Source: Nymphaea colorata (taxonomy: Eukaryota; Streptophyta; Magnoliopsida; Nymphaeales; Nymphaeaceae). Taken from it: a stretch of DNA of 64,000 nt. Of the stretch, positions 24,701-32,202 are shown one piece after another (the stretch's first letter is position 1; each line of letters begins with the position of its first letter). Both the position numbers and the translations under genes were made by a program. Below the pieces are notes generated by a model. It was given only the letters and a program-made list of their open reading frames with translations, was not told the DNA's origin and searched no databases. The stretch lies in the NCBI RefSeq assembly GCF_008831285.2, contig NC_045147.1, positions 5,062,334 to 5,126,333 on the forward strand, given 5' to 3'.

Positions 24701-25449
24701 ATATCAATAGCACTATATATTTCAAATTGTAAATAAATGGCAGCATCTAGATAAGATTTCACACATCGGAAAAAAAATAATAATAATAAAGATTCCCGTT
24801 ATTCATCAGATCTTATCTAGGAAACACCCATAAGATAACTTACTGAAAGAAGAAAAGTAAAAACATTAATTTTCGGTGGAGACGAAACCTTGTTGTGAAC
24901 AACAGGCGGTCCTATCCTTGGGGGACCAGAAACACCCGCATGCTTTGGGACCGTTCTAACAGGCACCACCGGCCGTTGCTGTGGCGGAGGTGATCTAAGC
25001 ACCCTGACCGCAGGGCCCGCCACAGCCGCCGCGGCTGCAGCCATGAATGAAGGAGCGAACCTGTGGACCTGGTGAACGCCGACGACAGCTGGGCTGCCAT
25101 TGAAAAAGGCGGGATTGACAACAGTGACTACCTGATCGGCGGACGATCGGGCGACGCGGCTGGATGATGAGAGAGAAGGGCAGACAGCGCCATGAGCGGC
25201 TAGGGACTCCTGGATTCGGGGGAGGAGCTGCTGTGCAGTTGCGGCCTTCGGTGGAGGGGCAATCGGAGAGGAAGGAGGCGGTGGGATCGGCGGGGAAGGA
25301 AAAACCCTTGACGCCGAATTGGTGCTGCCAGGAACCGGATTGAGGCCGTTGAGGTTGGGTTTCTGGTTGCTAAGGTTATTGGGGTTGGAGTTAGGGCTAG
25401 GAATTGAAGGAGAAGGGGTAGGGAGCTGATCAGAAGGAGGCGCGGCCAT
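3441..25449 (-). CDS. LIN37: LIN37-like DREAM/MuvB complex subunit, seven exons
   Basis: Exons on the minus strand are 25449-24889, 23827-23769, 23689-23641, 23461-23378, 19228-19103, 4154-4075 and 3549-3441. They total 1068 nt, or 355 residues plus TGA. Every junction has GT and AG and every reading phase joins. Residues 1-187 are proline/serine/alanine-rich and probably disordered. Residues 224-251 include SLYALCRSWVRND, matching the TPLYPICRAWMRN signature of LIN37, preceded by VTVVINDRKVRLLDG, which resembles the VIKLFDR segment. KLLPRPLP follows, then an acidic stretch (VDEDDEF). The basic C-terminal helix contains RARLREERLQRIDRFKQRL. LIN37 belongs to the MuvB core, which represses cell-cycle genes in the nucleus. 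The start has an excellent context (ACCATGGC). Introns are 1061, 79, 179, 4149, 14948 and 525 bp; introns 4 and 5 are swollen by transposable elements. An additional small exon inside intron 5 cannot be excluded. Confidence 0.87.
4155..5240. other. LIN37-like intron 5, 3' portion, no feature seen
   Basis: Intronic DNA next to the exon 6 acceptor. There is no coding signal and no recognisable repeat. The gypsy relic starts further on. Confidence 0.5.
5848..5890. repeat. (TA)n/(TTTA)n microsatellite
   Basis: A run of TATATA followed by repeated ATTT units, just before the gypsy relic. Confidence 0.8.
5960..7640 (+). mobile_element. Degenerate Ty3/gypsy retrotransposon relic
   Basis: Fragments of a gypsy gag-pol can be followed in order on the plus strand, with frame changes. 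A gag-type zinc-knuckle segment (QCDEKWTVGHTRK) is at about 5980. A protease/spacer segment resembling LGIQWLKQLGKIEWDF is at about 6380-6450. The entry to the reverse transcriptase (MLQEGMIQPSRGP) is near 6740. The reverse-transcriptase palm follows, and then an RNase H start (VDIDESKVGIGDVLSQGYHP) near 7530. The element is antisense to the LIN37-like gene. No LTRs were recognised, so the true ends are unknown; the gag portion may begin nearer 5200. Confidence 0.75.
6845..7422 (+). pseudogene. Gypsy reverse transcriptase fragment, inactivated
   Basis: The segment includes VKEQLDELKGADILLELDLR and then QFRVMPFRLANTPTTFQALT, which are the gypsy RT landmarks around the first catalytic aspartate and the FGL-NAPATFQ region. 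The YxDD box that should follow is replaced by an FFFMTH-like run, so the catalytic aspartates are missing. LGHTISGRGIQMEEDKV near the end matches the RT thumb/connection. The remainder of the polymerase is frame-shifted. This is a dead relic within LIN37 intron 5. Confidence 0.75.
7795..8160 (+). repeat. AT-rich MITE-like repeat, copy 1
   Basis: This member of a dispersed AT-rich family has the order: a GGTATTTTTC.ACAAAGCTGAAAATCTTGGGAAA start, then an A-rich tract with AACTAACAATAAAACATAA, then GATAAAATGATAAAAATGATG. The same order recurs at 18119-18540, 20440-20990 (inverted), 22150-22545 and, in part, 59565-59700. No coding capacity is seen. Confidence 0.5.
8161..8711. other. LIN37-like intron 5 between MITE and Copia, no feature seen
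   Basis: No protein-like frame and no clear repeat boundary. It ends at the GTCAT target site of the outer Copia element. Confidence 0.45.
8712..8716. repeat. Target-site duplication GTCAT, left of outer Copia
   Basis: GTCAT directly precedes the TG of the left LTR. It is repeated exactly at 18114-18118 after the CA of the right LTR. Confidence 0.9.
8717..8956 (-). repeat. 3' LTR of outer Copia
   Basis: 240 bp, bounded TGTAG...CAACA on the plus strand. It includes the CTCTCTCT tract and GTGGGCACCAG-type words also present in the opposite LTR and in the LTR of the inner element. Confidence 0.92.
8951..11973 (-). CDS. Outer Copia polyprotein, integrase-RT-RNase H portion
   Basis: A single open frame of 1006 codons starts from the methionine at 11971 and ends in the first six bases of the 3' LTR (codons TGT TGA). 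Its order is: the integrase zinc-binding HHCC region (HERLGHLPFG ... CDVCHLAKH, about residues 48-88), the catalytic core (DVWGPSG, then SDNAREYM, then NGVAERKNR), the copia RT with YVDDMIVTGDD near residue 690, and the RNase H domain with DADWAGC, SSAEAEYRA and CDNKSTINLANN. There are no internal stops or frameshifts. The methionine is not the natural start: the frame continues upstream, across the inner insertion, into the protease segment ending at 16608. Integrase before RT defines Ty1/copia. Confidence 0.92.
11974..11978. repeat. Target-site duplication CATAG, left of inner Copia
   Basis: CATAG at 11974-11978 is repeated at 16603-16607. Removing one copy and the insert restores the outer polyprotein frame (Cys-Tyr-Val-Met-Gln-Asp), which proves the nesting. 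Confidence 0.92.
11984..13085 (+). repeat. 551-bp tandem duplication of gag
   Basis: CTGTCCCCAAGATCAGGCAC begins at 11984 and again at 12535. The two units (11984-12534 and 12535-13085) are almost identical, with scattered single-base differences. The join between units is GTTGG|CACTGTCC, where the intact continuation is GTGGGGGAATGG. Confidence 0.92.
12033..12534 (+). pseudogene. Partial gag with zinc knuckle, first duplicate
   Basis: The frame carries FLAGLNDEFEGVRSQILN, typical of the end of the Copia gag (UBN2-type) domain. A CX2CX4HX4C nucleic-acid-binding knuckle (CTHCKKMGHTVDYC) follows, then a serine/glycine-rich tail. The N-terminal half of gag is missing. The frame crosses into the second duplicate and ends at 12599 without reaching the protease. 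Confidence 0.85.
12584..15008 (+). pseudogene. Inner Copia gag-protease-integrase-RT, first frame
   Basis: The second gag duplicate is in frame with the rest: FLAGLNDEFEGVRS, knuckle CTHCKKMGHIVDYC, aspartic protease active site WIVDSGATHHMTG (about residue 170), integrase zinc-binding HERFGHLPFG ... CDVCQFAKH, and core DVWGPSG, SDNAREYM, NGVAERKNR. The start of RT (VGSKWVYTIKYKPDGSVE) follows. At about 15003-15008 one base is lost relative to the outer element (DGSVERYKARLVA there). The open frame therefore continues only as nonsense to 15088, and the true sequence moves to the frame described next. With gag halved and RT shifted, the element is defective. Confidence 0.88.
15009..16362 (+). 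pseudogene. Inner Copia RT-RNase H, second frame
   Basis: This frame picks up after the single-base shift. It carries AKGFSQKYGIDYLETFAPVA, VKNAFLNGDLEEEVYMHMP, ALYGLKQSPRAWFERL, the YVDDMIVTRDDEEE catalytic box, and the full RNase H (DADWAGCGDTRRSTTGY, SSAEAEYRAVAMG, CDNKSAINLANN). It ends QLEGEC and TGA, the last two codons being inside the LTR as in the outer element. There are no further stops. The catalytic residues look intact, so the loss of function comes from the frameshift and the missing 5' end. Confidence 0.88.
16357..16602 (+). repeat. 3' LTR of inner Copia
   Basis: 246 bp beginning TGTTGATAG and ending CTACA. It is preceded by the purine tract CTTGAGGGGGAG. It shares GGAGAGAGAGAGTCTGGCGG, GTGGGCACCA and GAGGGTTTTCCACGTTAC with the reverse complement of the outer LTRs but differs at many other bases. 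Confidence 0.9.
16603..16607. repeat. Target-site duplication CATAG, right of inner Copia
   Basis: Matches 11974-11978 exactly and lies immediately after the terminal CA of the inner LTR. Confidence 0.92.
16603..16890 (-). pseudogene. Outer Copia protease portion, separated by the inner insertion
   Basis: Minus-strand frame with GEWIIDSGATHHMTGDPKVF (aspartic protease active site DSG), VSLADGSSISVAG and LNLLSVSKITKELNCELIFS. It breaks at SADCYV where the inner element entered. The continuation begins at 11973. Upstream of GEW only about a dozen protein-like residues are readable before GC-rich sequence begins, so gag is absent. Confidence 0.85.
16891..17858 (-). other. GC-rich leader of outer Copia in place of gag
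   Basis: Between the primer-binding site and the protease there are about 970 bp of GC-rich sequence with CGTCGGGCGA and CGCCGGAACTCCAACGG-like words repeated imperfectly, notably at 17600-17700. Open frames exist on the minus strand (for example 17387..16821) but are serine/proline/arginine-rich and show no gag domain or zinc knuckle. It may be a leader, a deletion scar or captured DNA. Confidence 0.6.
17859..17871 (-). promoter_or_regulatory. Primer-binding site of outer Copia (initiator-Met tRNA type)
   Basis: The complement reads TGGTATCAGAGCC directly after the CA end of the 5' LTR. This is the sequence used by many plant Copia elements to prime minus-strand synthesis. Confidence 0.92.
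17872..18113 (-). repeat. 5' LTR of outer Copia
   Basis: 242 bp, about 97 percent identical by eye to 8717-8956, with one extra CT dinucleotide and about six substitutions. Confidence 0.92.
18114..18118. repeat. Target-site duplication GTCAT, right of outer Copia
   Basis: Exact repeat of 8712-8716. Confidence 0.9.
18119..18540 (+). repeat. AT-rich MITE-like repeat, copy 2
   Basis: It begins AAATACCGTTCTCAGGTATTTT. It contains the family words GAAATTAACAATAAAACATAAA, GATAAAAGTGATAAAAAAATG and AAATTTGAATCCATGATGATAT, and ends near CTTTTTAAAATATTGCAATATT. The outer Copia inserted at the very start of this copy. Confidence 0.55.
18616..18747. repeat. Two (GA)n microsatellites
   Basis: Tracts at about 18618-18641 and 18717-18747 within LIN37 intron 5. 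They create a spurious LSLSLS frame on the minus strand. Confidence 0.85.
20440..20990 (-). repeat. AT-rich MITE-like repeat, copy 3 (inverted)
   Basis: Read on the minus strand it starts near GATGAGGATTTTCTTGGGTA and TTTTTCGACAAAGCTGAAAA. It passes AACTTGATAAAATGATGTTTTAG and ends GGTATTTATGACCATGGTC. It lies in LIN37 intron 4. The terminal CCATGGTCATAAATACC is the same word found at the start of copy 2. Confidence 0.55.
21333..21536 (+). repeat. 102-bp perfect-length tandem duplication
   Basis: Unit 1 spans 21333-21434 and unit 2 spans 21435-21536. Both start TCTCCT.ATCACTTGTGAATT and differ at only about two bases. It lies in LIN37 intron 4. Confidence 0.92.
22150..22545 (+). repeat. AT-rich MITE-like repeat, copy 4
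   Basis: It runs from near AAATATCGTCCTTGACTTTT to ATGATATTTTTTACCATGG. The ends are roughly complementary (CCATGG.. with ATATC words), as in a TIR element. It shares AAATCTTAAAAATTAGGTAAA and GAATCCATGATGTCACTAA with the other copies. Confidence 0.55.
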
Positions 25450-25567
25450 GGTGATTTCTTCCTTCTGCTTCTTCGTTTCTTCTGCTTCCTTTTTATCTCC
25501 CTAGTCCTTTCAAATCGGTTTGGATTTTGCGCTCGCTTTGCCGCTTCTTTATTCAAGGATGGTTTCC

Positions 25568-25573
25568 TATATA
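25568..25573 (-). promoter_or_regulatory. Candidate TATA box of the LIN37-like gene
   Basis: The minus strand reads GGGTATATAGGAAACC about 120 bases before the ATG at 25449. This is a normal plant distance for a short 5' UTR. Confidence 0.4.
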
Positions 25574-25579
25574 CCCTCA

Positions 25580-26420
25580 ATAATGTTACATAATTCCTGA
25601 AAGCGGTTTCCTTGCGAATTGTTTTCCCAAGTGGTCTCCATCCGTTGAGTCAGAAGATTGTCGTATCGGTCCACAAGGGCCGACTCGATACAATTCTACG
25701 CCATTGGCTTGATTCCTTTGTCGACCATGATATAATATACGCTCGGCTTAGCTGGGTTTACCATGACAGGTCAAGTTTTTCTACTCAAACTTTTCAGCAA
25801 CTGAATAACCTAGAATCTCATTTTAAAGTTATATGTTAACCTCAGGAGAGTGTGAAAGCTATCGGCCACCATTGATGGGGTCAATCAAACTCTCCTCAAA
25901 AGCATTTGCATAGAAGAAAATCCTATGAGATTTTGTTTGCATCTCAGTTATGTTTTTTGTTTTTGGTTTTTGGAGAGTTTCAAAAAAAAATAAAATTTTG
26001 TTTTGAAAATAAAGAGAAATGAATTCATTCGTTGGTACGAGGATTGGCTATTAGTGGTGTATCGAAAGTAACTAGTCCAAAAGCTACACTTACTCTTAAT
26101 GCATTTTATTTTTACTTAAACATTTTTTTCATCTTAATTGTGGTGTATTGCTTAAAAACAATGTTTAAAATTGATATCTCATAAACTTTTGGATGAAAAA
26201 TTTTTGAAGTATTATTTGAGAGTTAAACCATTTCGAAATCAAAAAACCTTTACAAATATCATTTGAAAATCTTTAAAAACCACCAATACCAATATGGTTA
26301 TGTCCAAGATTCCTAAGGGGTCGGGCTTGGGCTCTATACTCTGCTCGCCGGAGGCCTCTGGGGGCCGATAGGCCGGACAGCGGTTTTTTTTTTTTAAATT
26401 TACTTTTCATTATTTCAATT
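25580..26420. other. Upstream region of the LIN37-like gene, no gene seen
   Basis: AT-rich upstream sequence. No exon chain or repeat boundaries were recognised, and no initiator or transcription-factor site can be named with confidence. Confidence 0.45.
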
Positions 26421-27440
26421 AGGAATTTAGGGCTTGTTCGATTTCGATTTTTTGAAGAATCAAAGTTTTGTCTTCTGACTTCCAAACAAAGAAATGAATC
26501 TCCTCGTTGTCGCTCTCTACCAGACTGCCTCGCCAACCGCCGATGCCATCGCTGCCTCGCTGTCACCCCTACCTCCTCCTTGTCGCTGCCTTGCCATTGT
26601 CGCCATGGCGTCGCCGGGCCGCCTGCTGCCCAAGGCCACATGCCCACAGCCTAAAACGCAGCAAATAACTGCTTGCTGCCCAATGCCGCCTCTTCATTGA
26701 GGGATCACCGGTATCCAGACCCCAACCGCCGGTAGGTCTGCTTCTTCTTCTTCATCATCTACCTCAGGCGGACCACTGGTAGGGGAGAAAGATTTTGAAC
26801 ACCATTTTCTTAATCGCTATTACATTTTCTCTCCATTTTGTGCAGTATTGTGAATCCATTCACATTTCTTTGAATCTCTCGTCTTTGCCTTGCCGTTGCT
26901 GCCTCGCCGTCACCGTCGCCTCCTTGCCATCACTGCTTCACTATCACCGTCTCCTCCTTGTCATTGTCGCATCGCCGTCATGTTCCTTTTGCAGTCTTCT
27001 TCTTCTTCGACTGCCCAAATCCCGGTCCAACCTGATCTGTTACTAACCGGGCCGGGCCAGGTTTCAAACATAAAATCTAGCTCGAGGCTTGATATTCCAT
27101 CGGCCTGGCCGAGCCAGGCATCAGGCCATCTCAATAATGATATCGGGCTTGGATTTGGACATGATAATCGAGGTGGGCCGGTCGGCCCGGCACGATGCCC
27201 AACCTTGTGCGCATATGAACATTTTCGCATATGAGTCCTACTTTCCATCCAAATCATTTACTTTTGTAGGGTTTAGAAATGAACATAAGTATCATTTCTT
27301 TTCCTTTCTCTTTTTTCCCATCCAAACACATTTTTACATCATTTATTTTTTTCATCCTCTCTTTCCTTCCGTCCAAATATCTTTATCCCAACCCTTCCCT
27401 TTCTTTTTCATCTATTTCTCTTCATCCAAACAAGTTGTAA
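26421..27440. other. GC-rich island, possible small TIR element, unresolved
   Basis: This stretch begins near GGGCTTGTTCGATTTCGATT and ends near CATCCAAACAAG, whose complement CTTGTTTGGATG resembles the start. The interior has repeated GCTGCCTCGCCGTCACC-like words (26540-26610 and 26885-26980) and GGGCCGGGCC words (27040-27200). The open frames are low-complexity and not protein-like. A second gene-capturing or MITE-like element is possible but no target duplication was found. Confidence 0.3.
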
Positions 27441-29300
27441 ACAAGTTGTAAGAGCAAAATACTATAACCAAAAGGAAGAAACAACCGCAAAGCAAGAAAG
27501 GTTGGACTTCTCTACAACATTAGGAATGGAAAACATGGAGCCTTTGGACAAGATCTAATCTTTCTCATTGTGATTTTAAGATGGAACATTTGTGAGTTGG
27601 CAAACAAGGCATTGCAATGGGATAAGTAGATGTTGCTTTTTAGGTGAATCTCACCCATCGCATTCATCATTAATCTCATTTTGTCAGTCAAAGTATTCAA
27701 GACATTAAATATAAATTTCTTAATCACTACTTCACTTATAATATTGAAGAAAACAATCTTTGGGTAAGAATAATTGTTTTATTAAATATAAACAATGTAC
27801 ATCTTGAATATTTTTATTATATTCTCTACTGGAATGCTTGCAAATTTAGCTTAATTCAAGCACAAGAAGCATTTGATGAAGTAGGTATGTAAGTGGACCT
27901 CGATTTTGGAAGGAGAAGTTGGCTCTTCTAATTTTTATGCTCTAGGTTCTGTCAATAGTTAGTTGTTAGAGCTTGTTGTCTACGTGGTGATTTTATTGCA
28001 GTAATTACAACTAAAAATTTGGAAGACCTCCTACTCTATTAGATTACCTTACATCAATATATTCATGGACAATAATAAGTTCACAAAAAATAGCCTATTG
28101 TTTGTGTAAATATATAATGTTATAAGTTGAATCCTTTTGTTAGCAAAAAACTAGATTTAAAATTTCAAATTAAGATTTTGAATTATATATTATACCTCGA
28201 ACAACATTGGATCAAAACTCTTTAGTTGGTGGGACATTGAGAAGTTGATAGTAAATACTAAAATTTATTTTAATATAATGTTCAATAGGAGTCAAATGAA
28301 GAAAACTGCTAAGAATTTTATTATGAGGGAATGTTATGTGCAAAATACTTTTTCAAAAAATGATTTGTTGAACAAAAGGAGTGAATCAAGTGGTCCAAGG
28401 GAGGCAATTATAATACAAGTTTTTTTTTCATGACTCTACTAAAGGGTGCAAAAGGATAAACATGACAAGTATTTGGGCAATCATGTTAGCTCTTGTCAAA
28501 AATTATTTAAAGTTGCTCATTAATGTATATGCATTGGAGGAACTTTTTAGCAAAATGATTGACAAAGCTTCAATTTTTGTAGAGGCAAATTTGTTGTTTT
28601 TAAAACCTATATAGAACAAAAAAAATCAAGTGGGCAGTCCTTAAAGCTGATAGTGGTTTAGTGAAAGCTCTATTAGTTTGAAAAGTGAAGTGTACTACCT
28701 TGCGCTTATTCTCAAAGTCTCCAAAGAGTCCCAAGTTCACAATTTTAGACTGCCATGTAGCAACACAGTTAAGTTGATAAGTATGATTATGATGCATGGG
28801 GTGAAACCCATTTAGTGTCATATAATTTCTTAAGAACAAAGTGTCTTTCTCTTAGGATGATATATCTATGACAATTTTCTTCTGAACAATAAAATTGTAC
28901 ATTCAATGCAAAATAAAGAAGGCAAGACTGTATGTATAAAATTGATTTGAGTAATGCTCACAAAAAATAAGCCATAAATTTTCGATAGAAGTCACTTTGC
29001 AGGTTTTGTTTTGATGATAGATGAATGCATAAAATTATGGTATGTGTCTACAATCTCTATGACAATCTTGATAAATGAAAAAGAGGGCAAATGGTTCATA
29101 ACTACTTGGGAATTAAACATCATGATTTAATGTACATAATTGTAGTTTTCTCTAATAGTTCTGTAGATGTTGTTTAGGAGCTTGAGCTAAGTGGTAAGCG
29201 ATGGCAAACTTTACTTTCTAAGATGGCAAAATTTACTTTCTAAAGTTGGTGAGCAATGGAGGGAGCACATCTAGCAAGGAAATGGTCTTCCTAGAGGTGC
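27441..29300. other. AT-rich intergenic sequence, probably decayed LINE
   Basis: No intact gene. Scattered short frames could be the decayed upstream part of the LINE remnant described next, but none shows a readable RT motif. Confidence 0.35.
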
Positions 29301-29307
29301 TTGGACC

Positions 29308-29520
29308 TTGTTTATTATAGGCAAAATACTTATCAAGGTTAGGATGCAAAAACTAGGGTTTGTTCTTGCTTTAAGATGTATGTTGTGTTCAAGAGAGGGC
29401 AATGATGAATCTCATCTATTTTTTGGTTGTAACCATGCTACTGCAGTTAGGAAACTTTTTGTTTCCAAGTTTGAAGTTTTATTTAAAGCCCGTGCGAACA
29501 TTAAAAGGGAGCTAATGTAA
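29308..29520 (+). pseudogene. LINE reverse-transcriptase zinc-binding (zf-RVT) remnant
   Basis: A 70-codon frame reads GKILIKVRMQKLG, then CMLCSREGNDESHLFFGCNH. The spacing C-X2-C-X7-H-X4-C and the HLFF-C signature are typical of the zf-RVT domain downstream of plant LINE reverse transcriptases. Nothing else of the element is clearly readable. Confidence 0.6.
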
Positions 29521-30314
29521 TGCATGATTTAGAAAATTAGAGATAAGACTTAGAGGAAGTTGTAGAAGCTCTCCTATATTCATGTCATTAATTGGCGCAT
29601 CGGAAAGTTTAGAAATGACAACAAGCATATCGACAACAAAACCAACATGGCTGATAACAAAAACATTGTGCAATGGACCTAGAGTAATTATAAAGAAAAA
29701 ATAGTATTGCAAACTTGGAGCTTCCTACTAAAGCTCAACAAAGCATTAAAATGTAGTGCCACACATGGGTAGTGTATTAATGATAAAGACAATGATATGT
29801 CATTCAAATAGCAAAGTGGCCGAGGGTTAATAGAACATGAATTGCAAGCTTTATTAGATGAAAGAATGGTTATCATGTTTGTGGACTAAGTTAGCTAGTT
29901 TGAAGAAGACTTAACCATGGTAGAACCCTAGGTTCTTGAAAAAAAAATGTAGAAAATCACAGAGGATCATGACAGAAAATTGTCCAGTCAAAATCATGGT
30001 CTGCCTAATCTTAACTTGTTTATTAGAAAAAAGAAGAAAATGATTGGAAGTTATTGTCAAAGTTAGATCTTTTTGTTTTCTTTTAATTCTTTTTTGAGAA
30101 TCAATAACCAGACAATTTTATATCAAGCTTTTGGACAGTCCATTGACTTAACTGGGGTTGTAGCAATTAATTTGGAAAACAATGCATTCCACATTTCTAA
30201 GTTGATTTCAATTAATAGCAATATTATTATGGTACTTGGGGCTAATGTCGTTTTTTCTCTCTTTCTATTGCCATCTCCAAGAAAGAAAGTTTCTATTTTA
30301 AACACCATAGCGTC
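29521..30314. other. Intergenic, no feature seen
   Basis: AT-rich sequence without a protein-like frame or recognisable repeat boundary. Confidence 0.45.
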
Positions 30315-30316
30315 AA

Positions 30317-30410
<94 letters not shown>
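30315..30410. repeat. Compound microsatellite (CT)n(AT)n(AC)n
   Basis: About 28 bases of CT, 52 of AT and 16 of AC in direct succession. The ORFs of I-Y repeats on both strands here are artefacts of the AT tract. Confidence 0.95.
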
Positions 30411-32030
30411 TACAATCTGTTCAGTCCAGTTGACTTGAATGAAAGAATGTGTTTAGCATGCAATTGGGTTGAAAAGCCTCAAATGAGCTCATTATTTTCG
30501 CTTCTTAATGTGCTTCTTAATGTGGGAGCAGGACAATGTAATCCTAGATTTTTCCCAAAAAAAGGGTATTTTTGAGGCCAAAAAAAGCTAATCCTTCTTC
30601 TACTATTGTTTCTTGGATCATCAGAATAATCTTGGTAGAGGGAAAGTTCCAACTATTTAAATGTTGATCTTCCCTAAATCGACTTCACATATTAGGGTTT
30701 TGAGAGCTTCATATATTAGGAAAAAGTGAGAAAACTCATTTAAATTTTAGGTACAAAGAGTTTTTGTTATAAATAAAGTGAGAAAACTCATTTAAAGTCT
30801 AATCCATCTTCTACTATTGTGCGTGTGTGCGTGCGTATATAAAGACATAGTGATTCAAGATTCAGCGTGTGAGAGGTAGTCAACTGAAGTATCAAACATG
30901 TCACGAAAATAAAACTTAAAATTTTAAAGTTTCTGCCAATAGTAATAGTCATTTGTCAAATAAGAATTGCTCGCAACTGTTCCAATGAAAAGGCTGGAGC
31001 ATATGACTAAATATATGTAGGCTTCGCGTTTGAAATAAGTGAAGAATTCAATTCTTGAGATCCATCTCTTTACATAATAATTTACCAAGAATTATTAAAA
31101 GCCAACATTACAAGTCTTGACAATGATGTGGTGGGTCTGCCCTCCCCTCTCCAGCATAAGCTTGGAAAAAGCCAAGTAGAGTCAGCTGAGACGGAAGGAG
31201 GTCCGAAATTGATTACTTCAGAGAGCTCAAGCGGCGAAAATGCGAGCGACATGGTGCGCAGTCTTGATTGGGTGGCGGTAGCAGCTCGGGTGGGTTTGAC
31301 CCGAACTCCGGCGAAATTTCTAATCGGCTCGCTCGCAGTACGCTGTGGCTTGTCAAGTCAACTACAGTGGAAAAATGGCCTTTGACTGGTTTTCTCAGCC
31401 GAGTCGACGCCGAAAAACCGAGTCATTTCAAGAAAACAAGGATTTGGCAGGCGGAACGGAAACATCTGATCGGGACTGTGCTCCCAGCATCTCGCGGGCG
31501 GCTGTCTTGGATTCTCCGCTTGACTCGAGAACCGTTAAGATGGACAGGTGTATGGTAGGGAATTGGCAGCAAGGATCTTGGGACAGATTGCGTGTCACCG
31601 GCTGGGATGCCGTCGAGTGCGGGCCGAGTCGGGCGGTGGAGCCGAGCCGACAAGAGGGCCAACCTGGCCCGGCAGTGACTGGCGGGCCATAGCCCTCCCC
31701 TCCCCAACACACATGGCACATGAGATGAGGGCCTTGTGGTTCGCCCTAGTGGGCCCCGCCATGAAACCTACCCTTCGTCTTCGTCGGTTGTCACTCCGAA
31801 CCCCTACTCCGTCCACCGGCTACCGCAGGTGAAGCCGGTTTCCGCTCCACCTCGGGAACCGGTTGCACCACACGTGCGAAAACACCAACCCGGGAGGGCA
31901 ATATGGGAAAACCAATAAAAAGAAATGAACGACGACGCAAAGGTGAAAATTGCAAAAAGATGAAACATGTAAACCCCGATTCCTCTCTCTCTAAAAAGAA
32001 AGTGGAAAGGAAGAAAAAAAAAAAATGAAT
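30411..32030. other. Upstream region of the WRC gene, no gene seen
   Basis: AT-rich to about 31100, then GC-rich between about 31150 and 31890. The GC-rich frames on both strands are arginine/proline/serine-rich and overlap each other, so none is convincing. This is the 5' flank of the WRC gene. Confidence 0.45.
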
Positions 32031-32032
32031 TG

Positions 32033-32040
32033 TATATAAA
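32033..32040 (+). promoter_or_regulatory. Candidate TATA box of the WRC gene
   Basis: TATATAAA lies 163 bases before the chosen ATG. A CT-rich leader (TCTCTCTCTTTCTCTCTC, about 32128) follows, as is common in plant 5' UTRs. Confidence 0.5.
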
Positions 32041-32202
32041 TTATGAAAAAAATAGTAGATGCAAAAGGATGAAACTAAAATAAAAACGCCAAAAAGACAA
32101 CCCACAAACACCATTTCTGAGGCTCCTCTCTCTCTTTCTCTCTCAAACCTCGTTTTCTCACACAGAAGGGGAAGAGAAGGAAGGGAAGAAGAGAAGGAGA
32201 AG

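Noticed and set aside
24817-24888. Continuation of the first LIN37 frame past 24889 to a stop at 24817
   Set aside because: The GT donor at 24888 and in-phase exon 2 make this intronic; the tail reads as non-conserved hydrophobic residues.
26421-27440. A third member of the gene-capturing TIR family
   Set aside because: Its possible ends (GGGCTTGTTCG and CCAAACAAG) differ from copies A and B and no target duplication was found.
30073-30438. Open frames of repeated Ile-Tyr or Val-Tyr on both strands
   Set aside because: They are translations of the (CT)n(AT)n(AC)n microsatellite. The same applies to frames at 37378-37563 and 52454-52768.
31128-31832. GC-rich frames upstream of the WRC gene
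   Set aside because: Several overlap on both strands, are rich in Arg/Pro/Ser, and have no recognisable domain or splice chain.
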